Position numbers and translations under genes: made by a program. Source: Porphyra umbilicalis (taxonomy: Eukaryota; Rhodophyta; Bangiophyceae; Bangiales; Bangiaceae). From it: 64,000 nt of DNA. The stretch is from the NCBI GenBank assembly GCA_002049455.2, contig KV918989.1, positions 62,001 to 126,000 on the forward strand, written 5' to 3'. The first letter of the stretch is position 1. Every line of letters starts with the position of its first letter. Under the pieces are notes generated by a model. That model was not told the origin of the DNA. It worked only from the letters and a program-made list of their open reading frames with translations, and did not search any database. Positions 1 to 10,755 of the stretch are shown in pieces.

Positions 1-769
1 TCGCGGACAACGCCGGGTCCGTCGCAGCGGCCGCTGCCGGTGTCTCCGCCGCCACCGCCGGCAGTGCGGTACCGCGGGTGCCCCTTGGCGTCAGTGAAGC
101 TGGCCCTGGTTACCTTGATGGTCGCATCGTCGGCCGCCGCGGACGGCAGCCGCTGGGAAGAGGGTGATTCAGCACCAGCAGGTCGGGGGTGGTGCCGGGG
201 CACGGCGCGGGGGGAGCCGGGGTTGGGCGGACACGACCCCCACCGGCACACGGGCCTGGTGTCCCCTTGGGCCACGGGCATAGCGCCCACACTGTGTGTG
301 GGGCCGTGCAGTGCGTGAAACCCGGCCTGGCGGCGCGCAGCCGCGGCCGGCGGGCCCGCGCGGGGCGGCGGTTATGTCGGGCGGCGAGCGCTCCCGCGTA
401 GCCACGCCACCGGCCGCCACGTGCCGCCACGTCAGGCAGGGGCGCCCGGTCCCGATTCCCCCTCGTCTCTACTTACCGCATTGGGGGACTTGTCTTGCAT
501 TGTATTTAGTTGTATTGGTTGGTCGGCGGCGCGGGCCAATTCCCATTAGGGGAATTGGGCCCACACAACGGTTTCCGCCCTTTTAGGACGAAGGGCGACG
601 ACGGTGGGAGGCACCGTCGTCGCCGGCAAGTAAACCGTGCCTTGTGTCATCACCTCTGGCGGCCTGACTTCCCGGGTCCGATGGCCCTATAGCAGTGCAC
701 GCACGGAGGGGGCACGTGCGGGATGCTTCCCTCCCCCCTATGACTTGATCCACATTCTGTTGTGCTACA
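1..769 (+). repeat. LTR-like end of Gypsy-A (left boundary outside window or unclear)
   Basis: The segment from about 480 to 769 resembles the LTR at 57654-58256: both carry a hairpin (about 533-562 here), then a motif reading tttccgcccttttaggacg, a second hairpin around an accgtcg arm, and both end in CTACA. No gene is supported; the open frames here are GC-driven. In a normal element an LTR would be followed by a primer site and gag. Here integrase-region pol starts within a few bases, so the internal 5' part of the element has been deleted. The start of the LTR was not located. Confidence 0.5.
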
Positions 770-775
770 GCTGGG

Positions 776-2319
776 GTGACCACTCCATCGGGGGCGGTAC
801 TCGACCCCCGACTCCCTGAGAACAGAAAGACCGCCCGCATACGCCTGGGCGAACTAAACCAGAAGCAGGCGACAGACGAGTTCTGTCAGGGGTTCAAGAA
901 GTTACTTGACACCCGCACGCCCACGCGCTTCTACAATAACGCAGACGGGTTGTTGTGCCGTCGCGGACACCACGAGGGGACCCAGCAGGTACTGGTCCAA
1001 CAGTCCCTAGTCAAGGACGTGTTACGGGCGGAGCACTCCTCCCCCTTGGCTGCGCATCCAGGTGGGACGCGCATGTACCAGACCCTGCGGGACCGATACT
1101 ACTGGCCCTCGCTGGCGATGGATGTGTTCGGGTGGGTGGCAGCTTGCCCAACCTGTGCCAAGAACCGGCTCATGGGTACGCAGAGTAAAACGGTCATGAG
1201 GTTGTTCCCCGCGACGGAACCCTTCGTAGCGCTGGCCATTGACTTGCTTGGCCCCCTGCCCAGGACCCCCGAAGGATATGAGTATATCCTCGTTATTTGT
1301 GACCGAGTTACTAAGGTCACGCGGGCGGTCCCGCTTCGAGACATCACGGCTCTGGATGTTCTCAGCGCATTCCTTGACACGTAGGTTGCTAGCTATGGAA
1401 TCCCCGATTCAATTCTATCGGATAACGAACTCCAATTCGCTGCCGTACTCTGGCAAGGGGTGCTCAAGACCTTGGGTATTGACACTAACTATGCCACCCC
1501 TTGTCACCCGCAAACTAATGGGCTGGTCGAACGGTTAAATAAGACCTTAGTTAAGCAACTACGACAATACGTTAGTGCCAACGTTGTTACGTGGTCCCGA
1601 TCCTTAAGCCTGGTAGTAACGGCATACAATTCGCAAGTGCATAGAAGCACCGGGCAGATTCCTTTTGCGTTCGTAAGCCCTCGACGGCTTACTCCGGTGG
1701 TGCTCGAGCGACTTACAGCGGTCCCCGACCCCGGGGAGATAATAAACCCTGGGCAAGCCAAGGAGAATTTCCTCCAGCGCCTCGACTCCCTGATCCCCCT
1801 AGTGCGGGATACCATGGGAACGGCACAAGCCCGGTACAAACGAGCCTTCGACGAGCGCGTACAGACTCGCCGCGAAGCCCTCCAAGTTGGAGACTGGGTA
1901 TTCGTGAAGTCCCACGATAACCAGGGGGGTAAACTCATCTTCAAGACACTAGGACCCTACCAGATCTTGAAGACCGACGGGCGTCGGCTTACCATCGAAA
2001 GTGACTATGGGATCCGTACCATCAATGGGAACCACGCCACCCGGGCCCCTGAACCACCCGAGGGTTCCCGGCGTGAGCGCGGGCACTGGCCGCATGCCGG
2101 GTCCCGTCCCTCTTCTCATCGGCAAGTAAACCGATTGAGGCTGTCTTCGACCGCTTTGTCGGACAGGGGTACGACGACCAGGAGCGACTCATGCTCAAGG
2201 TCAGGTGGTTCGGGTATGGACCCCGGGAGGACTCCTGGCACTTTGTGGAGGACCTCCTGGCTGGGAAGGTCCGCCAGCACTGTGCGCGGCACCGGCTCAC
2301 GATGAGAAGAAGGGTATAA
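776..2319 (+). pseudogene. Gypsy-A pol remnant: integrase plus chromodomain
   Basis: This is the C-terminal third of a Ty3/Gypsy polyprotein. Near 1027-1170 is the zinc-binding HHCC-type region (AEHSS, AAHPGG, CPTCAKNR). The integrase core follows, with catalytic residues visible in AIDLLGPLP, LSDNELQF and NGLVERLN, so the D, D, E set is present. A TAG interrupts the core at about 1381-1383. A GDWVFV segment marks the integrase C-terminus, and after a frame change a chromodomain follows (LMLKVRWFGYGPREDSW) ending at the TAA at 2317-2319. Protease, RT and RNase H are absent. The nearest relative in the window is the Gypsy-C integrase at 34.7-35.5 kb. Non-functional as it stands. Confidence 0.85.
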
Positions 2320-3645
2320 TACAACAAAATATCCCCAGAACGGGGTACCCCTCACACACACCCACGACAATAGATCCAACCCCACTAGGGACAAACATGG
2401 TAGGGGCCGGGCTATCCATAACTCAGCGCCCCGGCGCCCCACTCGAACCAGGGTAACCACTCCCTACCCGGCGAGTGCGGGAGGTCGTCGGGGGCATACC
2501 CACCGAGCTGGTTGTAGTCTGGGTGGTCCCCCGGGTACTCCTGAGCCGACCCCCGGTCCGAGGGGCCCGGCCCTCATGACGAGCGCGGCATCCTACTCGG
2601 TGCCGCCCCCGCCGCGGCGTACCCCCCAGCGGAGGAGGGGTAGCCGCCCCCATGGTAGGGCGCGGCCGAGCCAGCAGGCTCCCCGGCGCACGAGGCCCGA
2701 CTGGGGCCCCCGCCCGCCGCGGGACCCGCGGGCCCAGGCGCCACCCGCTGGCCGTGCCCCTCCAAGCGGGAGGCCATCTGGTACCCGATGGCCTTTGGGG
2801 TGGTGTCCACAAAAAACTTCTCGGCTGAGGCAGTCCGGGGGGACGAGGGGTCCCGCAGTACGGCCCCCGCCCACCGCGTAATCCACGCCAGGGTGTCCAC
2901 CAGGGAGGCAACTATCGCCTCCATATGGGCAGCCCTAAGCGCCCCCGCCGCACTTGGGGAGGTGGTCGCCAAGGCGTTGGCGCACCGCGAGGTGGCGTAC
3001 CCCCAGCTGAGGCTCTGCCTCACCCCAAGGGCCGGGTAGTACGGGACCTCCGGCGACGCAAACGTCGGACGGCCCGACCGCCGCACAGGGGAAGCCCCCG
3101 CCCGGGTGGTCCGCCGGACAGTGCTCCCACGAGCAGGGGGGCGCTCGGTAGTACCTCGGGTGCGCTTGAGCTGCTGGGGGGCACTTGCCCCTGGCGCACC
3201 CCAACCCGAGTCCGGCGGGGACATCGTCGCCGTTACCCCCGCAGAGTAGGGGTAGGCCAGGTCACCCAGGCCCGCACGGAGGCCTATGCGCCCGGCCACC
3301 AGGCGTTTGTCACAGTGGACAAACGCTCAAGGCGCCTCGCCCTCCTTCCCGCCAGCTCGGCGGGCCAGATAGGGCCCGGCCGCCTCCCTGTCCAAGGACT
3401 GGTGGAGGTCCAGCAACTCGCTGGGGTACGTATGTGCGTCCGGGCCTGCCCTTTTCGCCACGTTGGCGAGGTGAAGCCCCACCAGGCGCCCCACTACGGC
3501 AGCGGGCAGATGCCAGAGGTATCCCTCGGTACAGGCGGAGGCATACCACACCCCCGCCACCTCCAGCACCCACTGGGTAGCGAGGATGGCCGCCTCCGGG
3601 GTAGATTTCCCCCGGCGATGCGCAGTGCCAGAGTAAGCCACTATA

Positions 3646-4535
3646 TGTTGGATTATAAGTTCGAACTCCTCAGACCCATTTACACCGATATTGTGGCGGT
3701 AGCTGAGTAGTACGATTTTCGAATCCCAACAGGTTATGGGCTCAGAAACTTCCAGCTAAAGCTGGTTTACTGTGCATGAGGTTGCAGGTTCAAATCTCAC
3801 CTGAGGGCGACTTGAAATCGCAGGGGCCTGCAGATTGGCTTCGTGAGCGAGACCTGGCGGCTGGAGGTCCTGTGAAGTTGGAAGGAGTGTTGTACTATAA
3901 GTTTGAACTCCTCAGGACCATTCACACCGGTATTGGGGCCAGAGTTGGCACCAATAAAATGCATGCATTAAATGAAATAGATTCAATACATATTGAATCT
4001 ATAGATTAATCAGTTGCCGTTCTCCCATTTTTGATGTGTTTTTTTACTGAATGCTAGAAGGCTGTCGCCTTGGGTCTTGGCCGCTGCCTGTGGTGTGACA
4101 CGCGTCTTGGTGGCTGGCGGTGCGGAGGCGGGGTGGTCAAAACGGTGGAGAGCGGCAGCGGGGTTGGCCTCGGCTAGAATGGGGGCACCTCGCCCTCACC
4201 GCGCACTGGACGGACAACGGCGACCACCTCGGCCTCCCCGCTGTTGTTCCTTCTACCTCAGGATGACCGACGCGCCACTCATTGTGAAGTGTCAAAATTC
4301 CACCACCGACCGAGGCAAGCGAGCACCCTCGGACCAGCGACGAGGCGGCGACTTAGATGGTCAGACACTGCCCGCAGTCGAAGTCACAGACAGCAATAAA
4401 ACCATTGATTAATTGAAAACTCGAGATTTAATGGATTAATATAAAGATTAATCGATCCGAGATGTAAAAAATCGCGGTTTTTTTTCATCCCTGAATGTGG
4501 CTGTAGCTAAGTAGTACAATTTTCGAATTCCAACA
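3646..4535 (+). mobile_element. TRIM-1, miniature LTR retrotransposon (86-bp LTRs), 3' LTR split
   Basis: The 5' LTR is 3646-3731 (TGTTGG to CCAACA). The primer site GGTTATGGGCTCAG begins at the next base and matches the anticodon arm of initiator tRNA-Met. A purine tract (gaagttggaaggag) precedes the 3' LTR, which starts at 3888, breaks off near 3935 and resumes at about 4496-4535. Flanks are CTATA (3641-3645) and CTATG (4536-4540), a 5-bp target duplication with one change. The element carries no coding sequence. The LTRs differ at about a dozen positions, so this is the oldest of the three bounded copies. It sits inside the Gypsy-A antisense ORF. Confidence 0.85.
3936..4495. mobile_element. 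Unclassified insertion of about 560 bp inside the TRIM-1 3' LTR
   Basis: This sequence separates the two parts of the TRIM-1 3' LTR and is absent from the other TRIM copies, so it arrived later. Its ends are AT-rich and contain several gattaat motifs, and its middle (4070-4400) is GC-rich. A perfect 12-bp inverted repeat with a 2-bp loop lies at 3977-4002. I see no terminal inverted repeat, only a possible 2-4 bp target duplication (attg/aatg), and no convincing ORF. The class is unknown. Confidence 0.55.
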
Positions 4536-5703
4536 CTATGCGCGGCATCCTGGCCGAGAACACAAAGGTTACCTCCATAGCCGACCACCAGGACGGCATC
4601 GGGACGTACTACGCCCGCCGCGCCCAGGCATGTACTTGGGTGCTCTCCACTTGTGAGGCCCGCACCAGGATGCCCGACGCCTCCCGCACCCGGCGCTCGG
4701 TGCGCGCGTCTTGGTGGTGGAAGTGGGGATCCCCATTCCCCAAGTACGGGGGGGAGGAGCACGCCCACTCCCACGCCACGACGGGCGGCATGTCGTCGAC
4801 GGTGGCCCCGTCCATGACGTTGGACAGGCGCAAAGGCGACACGCGCCACTCACGGCGCGTCCCGCGCCTCTTGTAGGGCGAGGAGCTCCGACGCCTCTCC
4901 GGCAGGCAGCTTGTACTGCACGGGGAGGCGTGCCAGCCAGCGCTGCCAAGCCCGGCCCTGCTTAGACACCGGGATCGCGGCATAAAACGTCCGCAAGCGG
5001 CACTTCTCCATCTGACTGGGGGCAGCAGGGGGCGTCCACTGGACCAGCGCCCCCGGCTCCGCCAGCCCCGCCTCCTCCCCTACCGGGAGGCGCCTCCGGC
5101 GCGGCACCGGCGGGGGGAACTCCTGCTCCATGGGGTCATCCCCCGCCTCGCGCGGCGCCGCCTCAGCCGCCGGGGGAGTGCCCGGCCGGCTGGGCGGCAG
5201 CGGCACGCGCGCCGCCGCCGTGCGGGGCCCGGCCGCGCCCTCGCCAGTCGACCGCGTCGCCGCACTCGACACGCGGGAGGCCGACGCCGACCCCGCCGTC
5301 AACTTGGACCGGCGGGGGGGCGGCGGCAGTTGAGTTGCTTGACTCCCCGCCGCCGAGAACTCCCGGCTCGGGGGCGCGCCGTGGGCCTAACGCGACCGGC
5401 GGGCTGCCTTGCCCCGGGACGCCGCCACGGTCGCGCCACTTGACTTGATGGCGCCGGCCGGCGAGGCAGGTGCAGACGCCGCCGCCCCGCCAGCACGCGG
5501 GGTGGCCTCCGTCGAGCCCTTGGCCTTGGGGGCGCCCGTACTTCCCAGCGCCCCGCCCACCCGCGGGGACCCCGCCGCAGGGCTGCCCGACGTGGTCGAA
5601 GCTGACGCCGGCGTCCCACTTGGCGCCGGCGCGGCGCGCCCCGCACTTGGGGAAGCCATCTCCTCGGTCGCCGCCACTGCAGTCGACAGCGAGAAAGCCA
5701 TAG

Positions 5704-6652
5704 CCGCCGCACCCTGGTAGAGGAGTTGGCAAGGGGGGTGGCAGCGGGGAGGGGGGCGCACTGCGCAGGGGGGGCTCTCAACTGGAGTAGCGGTGGAGAG
5801 GAACAGTGACGGCCGGTTGTGGACGGCCGCCCCGTCTGTACCCCGCATACCCCCCTATTTATGAGCCCCTGCGTGCGGACAGGGGCCCCTACCCCGGGTC
5901 CCCTCAGCCCCGCACCGCACGCCACTCCCCCTGGATGACTCTTCACAGGGGGGGGCCCACAAGACCGCCCCCCGGGTGGGGGGGCGGGGGGGGCGCCATA
6001 CTGGGCACCCCCCTTCTGGCCCACCGGGCACGGTGCGCGGGCCCGCCCCGGACACGCGGCCGCACCCCTGGCCCCCGCCGCCGTGTCCACCGGACATCGA
6101 CGGCGCGCACCCCCTTGCCCCTGCGGGGGCGCCCCCAGGATCCGGAACGGCCCCCGCTGGCACGAACCGGGGCAGCACCCGGGCCCCGCACTGGGGAGCC
6201 CGGTGGCAAGCCGTCCTGGCCCGCCCGCCACACTCGTGCGGGCCCGCCCCCCTGCCTCTGGGCCGCCGGGACGGCGACCCCCCTTGAGAAGGGGGAATCC
6301 CGCCGGTTTTTCACATAGTCCCCACACTTGGGGAACCACATTTCCCGGAAATATGCCCGACTACCACATACTTCAAATTGTTCCGTTGGCGACCCACTTG
6401 TGATCGCCTCGTGGATCACCAATCACAACCTCGATCCCAATAATTCCCTGGGATTCGTAACTTTCCGAGCGGGACCCTACTTGAGGGCCTAATTTTGTGT
6501 AAACCCGACTTGGATTATCGACTCATGTTCCTCCGCGCCCCTGACCCCGGGGCTCCGCGAGGGAGTCACGTAGCACCCTTCCCCCGCCTGTAATCAAGGC
6601 GGTATTCAAAGCTTCGGCCGTCCCCCAAGTTATGGGCCCCGTGGGCCCTGAG
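5704..6652. other. GC-rich stretch beyond Gypsy-A, no gene supported
   Basis: Frames are open on both strands because of extreme GC content between about 5750 and 6300. By position this should hold the 3' LTR of Gypsy-A, but I could not match it to either LTR-like sequence. From about 6290 the composition drops to normal. At about 6631 the sequence agttatgggccccg resembles the half-tRNA primer site of the Copia elements, which could mark another LTR relic. Confidence 0.3.
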
Positions 6653-6745
6653 GGGAGGGTTTTCCGATGGTCCTTTGAGGGTGGGTGTCTGAGCAGGGTT
6701 TTCCGAGGGTCCCTTGAGGGTGTCTGAGGAAGGTTTTCCGAGGGT
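6653..6745 (+). repeat. Imperfect tandem repeat, three units
   Basis: Three diverged copies of a purine-rich unit containing gggttttccgagggtc and a gagggtgtctga tail follow one another, at roughly 30-45 bp spacing. The opposite strand is open across it but is compositionally repetitive. No coding role is evident. Confidence 0.6.
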
Positions 6746-7239
6746 TCGAGGGTAACGGACTGGATAAGAGTGTGAGGCGTGAGTGGCGCCTCGGAACCTT
6801 CGACGCGGGCAAGTAAACTTACAGTCACACGACTCGTGTTTGTCGCTCGGGGCGCCTTCCCCCTGTCGACGCCGTGCGTGTGTGCTCTTCAGGGCCTTCT
6901 TCCTGGCAGCGTATTTCCCGATATGACTACCCGGCGACAGGGTTTGGCTGGCCCTCCCCCCAACTGGGTGGGATGGGCTGAGTGTGGTGTCACACCGGGC
7001 ACGCGCGCACCGGGCACCAAGCTACGAGACAGGCATTAAATCGCGTGGGTGTCCTGTTGAACGGGCTTGGGCAAGGACGGCGAAGGCGACAAAGCGAGTG
7101 ACCACGGAAATCCTGCAATCTTAATGAGGGGTGACAGTGCACATCAGAATGGGTGCTACTGTGCATATTAGAATGGGTGCTACTGATGAGTAAGTTGCTA
7201 TCTCGATCGAGATCGCAATTGAAAGCCCTATCCGGAGAC

Positions 7240-7910
7240 GATACTTCGTCGAAACTTCTTATCTGGAGACTTGCTACATCGGTGGCACTGCTTGTGGAGG
7301 GTCTTCCAGTGCCGACAAGGCTGGTACTCATTGGGTTGAAGAGCGGCCACTGTCCCCACATGTATCCGTCAATGCCCATCGTATCGGACATACAGTGCCC
7401 TGGTTTCGCAATTCCTATCGCTGTTGTCATCCCTACAGTCATTGTAGCGTTGATGCGTCAGCGTGGAAACACTGGCACGCTTCACATGTGGGCTGCCTCC
7501 GCATGGCCATGGTATCATGTCGGGTACATTATTGACATATATGAAGCCACTGCATGAACAAAGTAGCATCTTGTATACACAGGCCATCGACATGGGTGGC
7601 ATTGCTTCTGGTGCGGCGTTCTTAGTCAACTGGGCTAGTACTCAATGGGGAGAAGTGCGGCCATTGTTCCCATATGTATCCACCAGTGCCCGTCTCGGCG
7701 AACATACAGTGCTGTTGCTTCGCTATATCTATCGCTGTTGTCATCTCTTTGGCCGTTGTAGCCTTGACGCGTCAGCGTGGAAACGCTGCACGCTTGTAGT
7801 GTGGGCAGCCTGTGCATGGAGTGGTATCATGTTGAATACACGCTCGACACATGGAATGCCTCTGCATGGACAAGGTGTCATACCGGATTCACAGGCCACG
7901 AAGAGCACCA
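7240..7910 (+). repeat. Two-unit direct tandem duplication, period about 314 bp
   Basis: The stretch from about 7283 to 7596 is repeated from about 7597 to 7910. Shared landmarks in the same order are tggcatt/ctgctt, atgtatcc, catacagtgc, tatcgctgttgtcatc, cgtcagcgtggaaac and tggtatcatgt. The copies differ by substitutions and small indels. A short 22-bp-scale duplication (agaatgggtgctact twice) lies just upstream at 7146-7190. No conserved frame is obvious across both units. Confidence 0.75.
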
Positions 7911-8829
7911 GCACCTACTTGCCATAACTCAGTACAACAAAGCTGGGTCCCGTTATTGCGTACACTCTCAAGGCCGGCTGGAACTGACGGAAAACTGCAC
8001 TGCAACGCATTTCAGAACGTCGCGGACTCAGGTAGGGCTATACTTCCAGCGAAGCTCGGAGACGGCCCGGCACAGCCCCTCGCACTCTTTGTTACATTCC
8101 GGGTAAGGCCGCTCACCGGCCACTGCGGTCTGGCTGCCATCCTCACGCAGCTGTGAGATGGGCCAGTGAAAGGGTGAAGACAGCCATCCACATGTGTCAA
8201 AGTACCAGCATCGGGAAGGAATCGGACTAGATTTAGATAGTTCACAGGAAAAGAAGAGACTAGGGTCACAACGGGTACCTACAAGAGTTACTACCTAGCG
8301 CCCTAAGTAAGCACCAGTAATCGAGGTCCCATTTATCATTGGCTCTTACCATCTTCAGAATAGGCAGACGACAATGATGCTGGACAAGCAGCTCGCGCTT
8401 CTTCGCCCAACGCTTCCTCTCCTTGGCGCTGATACTCCCGCCAGAGCTCCGAGGCTGCGTACGCGTGACGATCTGCTCGGCTGCCCCCGGTCTGTTCAGA
8501 AGCAAAGTCGCGTAACCTGACCGTCAATCCGTACCCCGCTCCAACATTAACAGTCCTCACGACCACCATTGAGGCGCTGCAATCCCTCCCCCCAGCCCAC
8601 TTGTCAGGCTGCCATCCCCCGACAACCCTCTCTGCTTTCCCGATCTACCACGTCTTCACCACTCGCCGTTGCTGTCGGTTCGCCATTCCGGCTCTTTGTC
8701 ATCCTTCACCCGGTTCCCACACGGCCACCCTCCACCATCAAGACATCCACCACTCGCTGCTTTTCCTGCACCCAATTTTAACCCCGGCCGTCCCACACCG
8801 TCTTCTCGACTGTCAACCGCGCACCGGGC
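7911..8829. other. No supported gene
   Basis: Mixed-composition sequence. A minus-strand frame at 8336-8569 (77 codons, containing SELWREYQRQGEEALGEE) diverges from the plus-strand ORF that starts at 8830, but I can neither recognise nor confirm it. The stretch 8560-8829 is pyrimidine-rich on the + strand and could be promoter or leader for the 8830 ORF; that is speculative. Confidence 0.25.
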
Positions 8830-9474
8830 ATGGACTATCGCCACTCTGCCCAGACCGCCGCGGCGGCTGTCTTGAACTCCGCCCGCTCCTACTTAGCCGG
8901 CCTGCTGGAGGCCAAGAACGCAGCGGATCTGCCATCACTTCCCACGCTGGGGGCACCCCCGGCCAGCGGCATGCACAAACATCTTCCTGCAGCTGCCTGC
9001 GTTGCAGCGTTCAACTCCGCAGACTCATCCACCCCCCCTGCAGGTTCGTGTTCGACGCACGGACTCGCACCTCCTCCCTCGACGCACCCGCTGTCGACTG
9101 CGATCGTTGACGGGGGTGAGCGAAAAATTGAGCCGTCAATCAACCTTACCACCCTCGCTTTTGTCAAGGTGGCGTAGGCACTGTACAAGTGGCCTGAGCT
9201 GGCACATGGGCGCTTCCTCTTGTTTGACTACTCCAATTGTGTCGGAGATGGCTTCTGGACGCGCTGCTCTCTGGTCCGCGCGCTCCTGCACGGCATGGTG
9301 CCCGTCGACGAGCCGGCCGAGTCTATTCTGAGCCATTCCAGGGCGGGCTTGGCGCGCCTGGTTAAAAGTACGTGGGATGAAGCTCTCATCGTGCAGCTGC
9401 GTTTCTGCTGGGAGCTCGACAATGGCACCGACGGACGAGACAAGCTCCGGCAGATGCACTTATTCTACAACTGA
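8830..9474 (+). pseudogene. Unknown ORF of about 214 codons with one internal TAG
   Basis: One frame runs from the ATG at 8830 to a stop at 9472-9474, broken only by a TAG near 9177. The N-terminal part is Ala/Pro/Ser-rich. After the stop it looks like a globular protein (ALYKWPELAHGRF, LFDYSNCVGDGFW, IVQLRFCWELDNG). I recognise no family. It could be a decayed host gene, a gag-like protein or a fragment of an unrecognised element. No LTR, terminal repeat or paralogue was found nearby. The balanced composition after codon 115 argues that it was once coding; that is inference. Confidence 0.4.
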
Positions 9475-10303
9475 CGGGGCGGGCCGACGTGCGCGACGCC
9501 GGCGCCTACCGGGACGGGCAGGGGCTGAAGCTGACCGGCGTCCAGAGAGTGGCAGCTGCATCCATGCCGACCTCGACGGCGAGGGATTTGTAGCATGCCG
9601 TGGGCATCCTGCTGGCAAGCAGAAGTGCGCTCTTGTCAAGCTGGCGGCGTGCGAGTAGCCGCTTACGAGATGCAGTAACGACGAGCGACTGGGTCGGTCT
9701 AATGGCGCACCTTTCATTCTGGGTACGGGCGGCCGTGTGTTGCGTGTGCAAGTATGCCGGGTGGCAAGTTGGCCCACGGATGGAGACCGAGCCACCAGAG
9801 GGGTACGTATGCGTGTCTCCCGGGGACTTGCTCCCGGCGGGTGACGACAACACGTGGTACCTTCCTTCTCGACGATTGCCTGAGGTGGAGACCCATACGC
9901 GGTGTCTATGTAGGTTGTTCATTTCTCATCTCCGTCCTACACAGCTGTAACGCAATGTCATGGCCACATATGTAGCAACGTTCCCATCAGGTCTGCTTGT
10001 ACTCATACCGCCCATGGGAGCAACCTCGAAGAATAGTGGTCACGAAGAACCGTCTCCACACGGCTTGGACTCAACTATCCCAGGGCCTGTCAGTTGTGAT
10101 CGCCTGATCGGTGGCGGTGGTGGTGACGGCGGCAGCAGGACAAGTGTGTTCTGCTCCTTCACCAGAGAACGATGCGGGGTGGCGCAGGATGTATCTTTCA
10201 GGAGCCATTGCAACACCCGGAGAAAGATCCTGCAGGCTCCTGCCGGCGCGCATCGGCGCTGACAGAAAGGGGTCGATGTCCTGCCAGTAGAGCGATCAGT
10301 AAG
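9475..10303. other. No supported gene up to Copia-A
   Basis: Open frames on both strands are short and unrecognised, for example 9960-10262 on +. The last bases before Copia-A (10299-10303, gtaag) form the left half of an imperfect target duplication with gtcag at 16012-16016. Confidence 0.35.
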
Positions 10304-10720
10304 TGTTGAAGAGCAGTGGGGATAGGGGTTGGGGGACCACGGTGAAGTGGTTGAGTGGCTTGAGCTTGTGTGTGTGTGTGCGAACGTGCTTTGTTGGGTG
10401 TCCTCAGGTTCCCCGCCTCTCCCAACCGAGAGCACCTCTCAAATAGTCCCCACCGGCCCAAATGCTCCCCCCTCCGGCGCCCACAGCGACGCCCACGCCC
10501 TCGCACTGAAACGAATCACTCACCAAATCAAAAGCCACAAGAGCAAAGCGAAGATCAAATCCAAAACACGCTGAAAGTAACGCCCCAAGATGACCCAACA
10601 CAAATGTGTGCAACTTGACCACGTCTTGCATATATACCATCTGTGGTACCATAGGGGTTACCGACCATCATCCATCCGCGAACCGCCAGTGGAGTCCGCG
10701 ACGAGCATCACAGTCCAGCA
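10304..10720 (-). repeat. Copia-A 3' LTR
   Basis: 417 bp, TGTTGAAG to CCAGCA on the + strand. It contains a short TG microsatellite near 10369-10380. Just beyond its inner edge (10721-10740) the minus strand reads agcaaggaggag, a purine tract suited to plus-strand priming. Confidence 0.85.
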
Positions 10721-10755
10721 CTCCTCCTTGCTTGTTGCCGCGGCCTTTCTTGTTT

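Larger units (their letters stand above)
2574..5703 (-). pseudogene. Antisense ORF of Gypsy-A (family AS), interrupted by TRIM-1
   Basis: A long frame on the strand opposite to Gypsy-A pol, ending 254 bp from the pol stop, tail to tail. The likely start is the ATG near 5703 (MAFSLST). It reads to about 4850, shifts frame, continues to 4536, is broken by TRIM-1 (3646-4535), resumes in frame at 3645 and ends at the TGA at 2574. In-frame stops are TAG near 5388 and 4595 and TGA near 3327. Segments PSWWSAMEV, SARMPRI and the region containing EGYLWHLPAAVV align by eye with GHFWWASVQV, AARMPQM and HGHLWRLLLVL in the Gypsy-C antisense ORF. The N-terminal 150 codons are Ala/Pro/Ser-rich. I recognise no named domain; a gag-like or accessory role is only a possibility. 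Confidence 0.6.

Noticed and set aside
3936..4495. Helitron
   Set aside because: No TC start, no CTRR end with a 3' hairpin, and the insertion is not between A and T.
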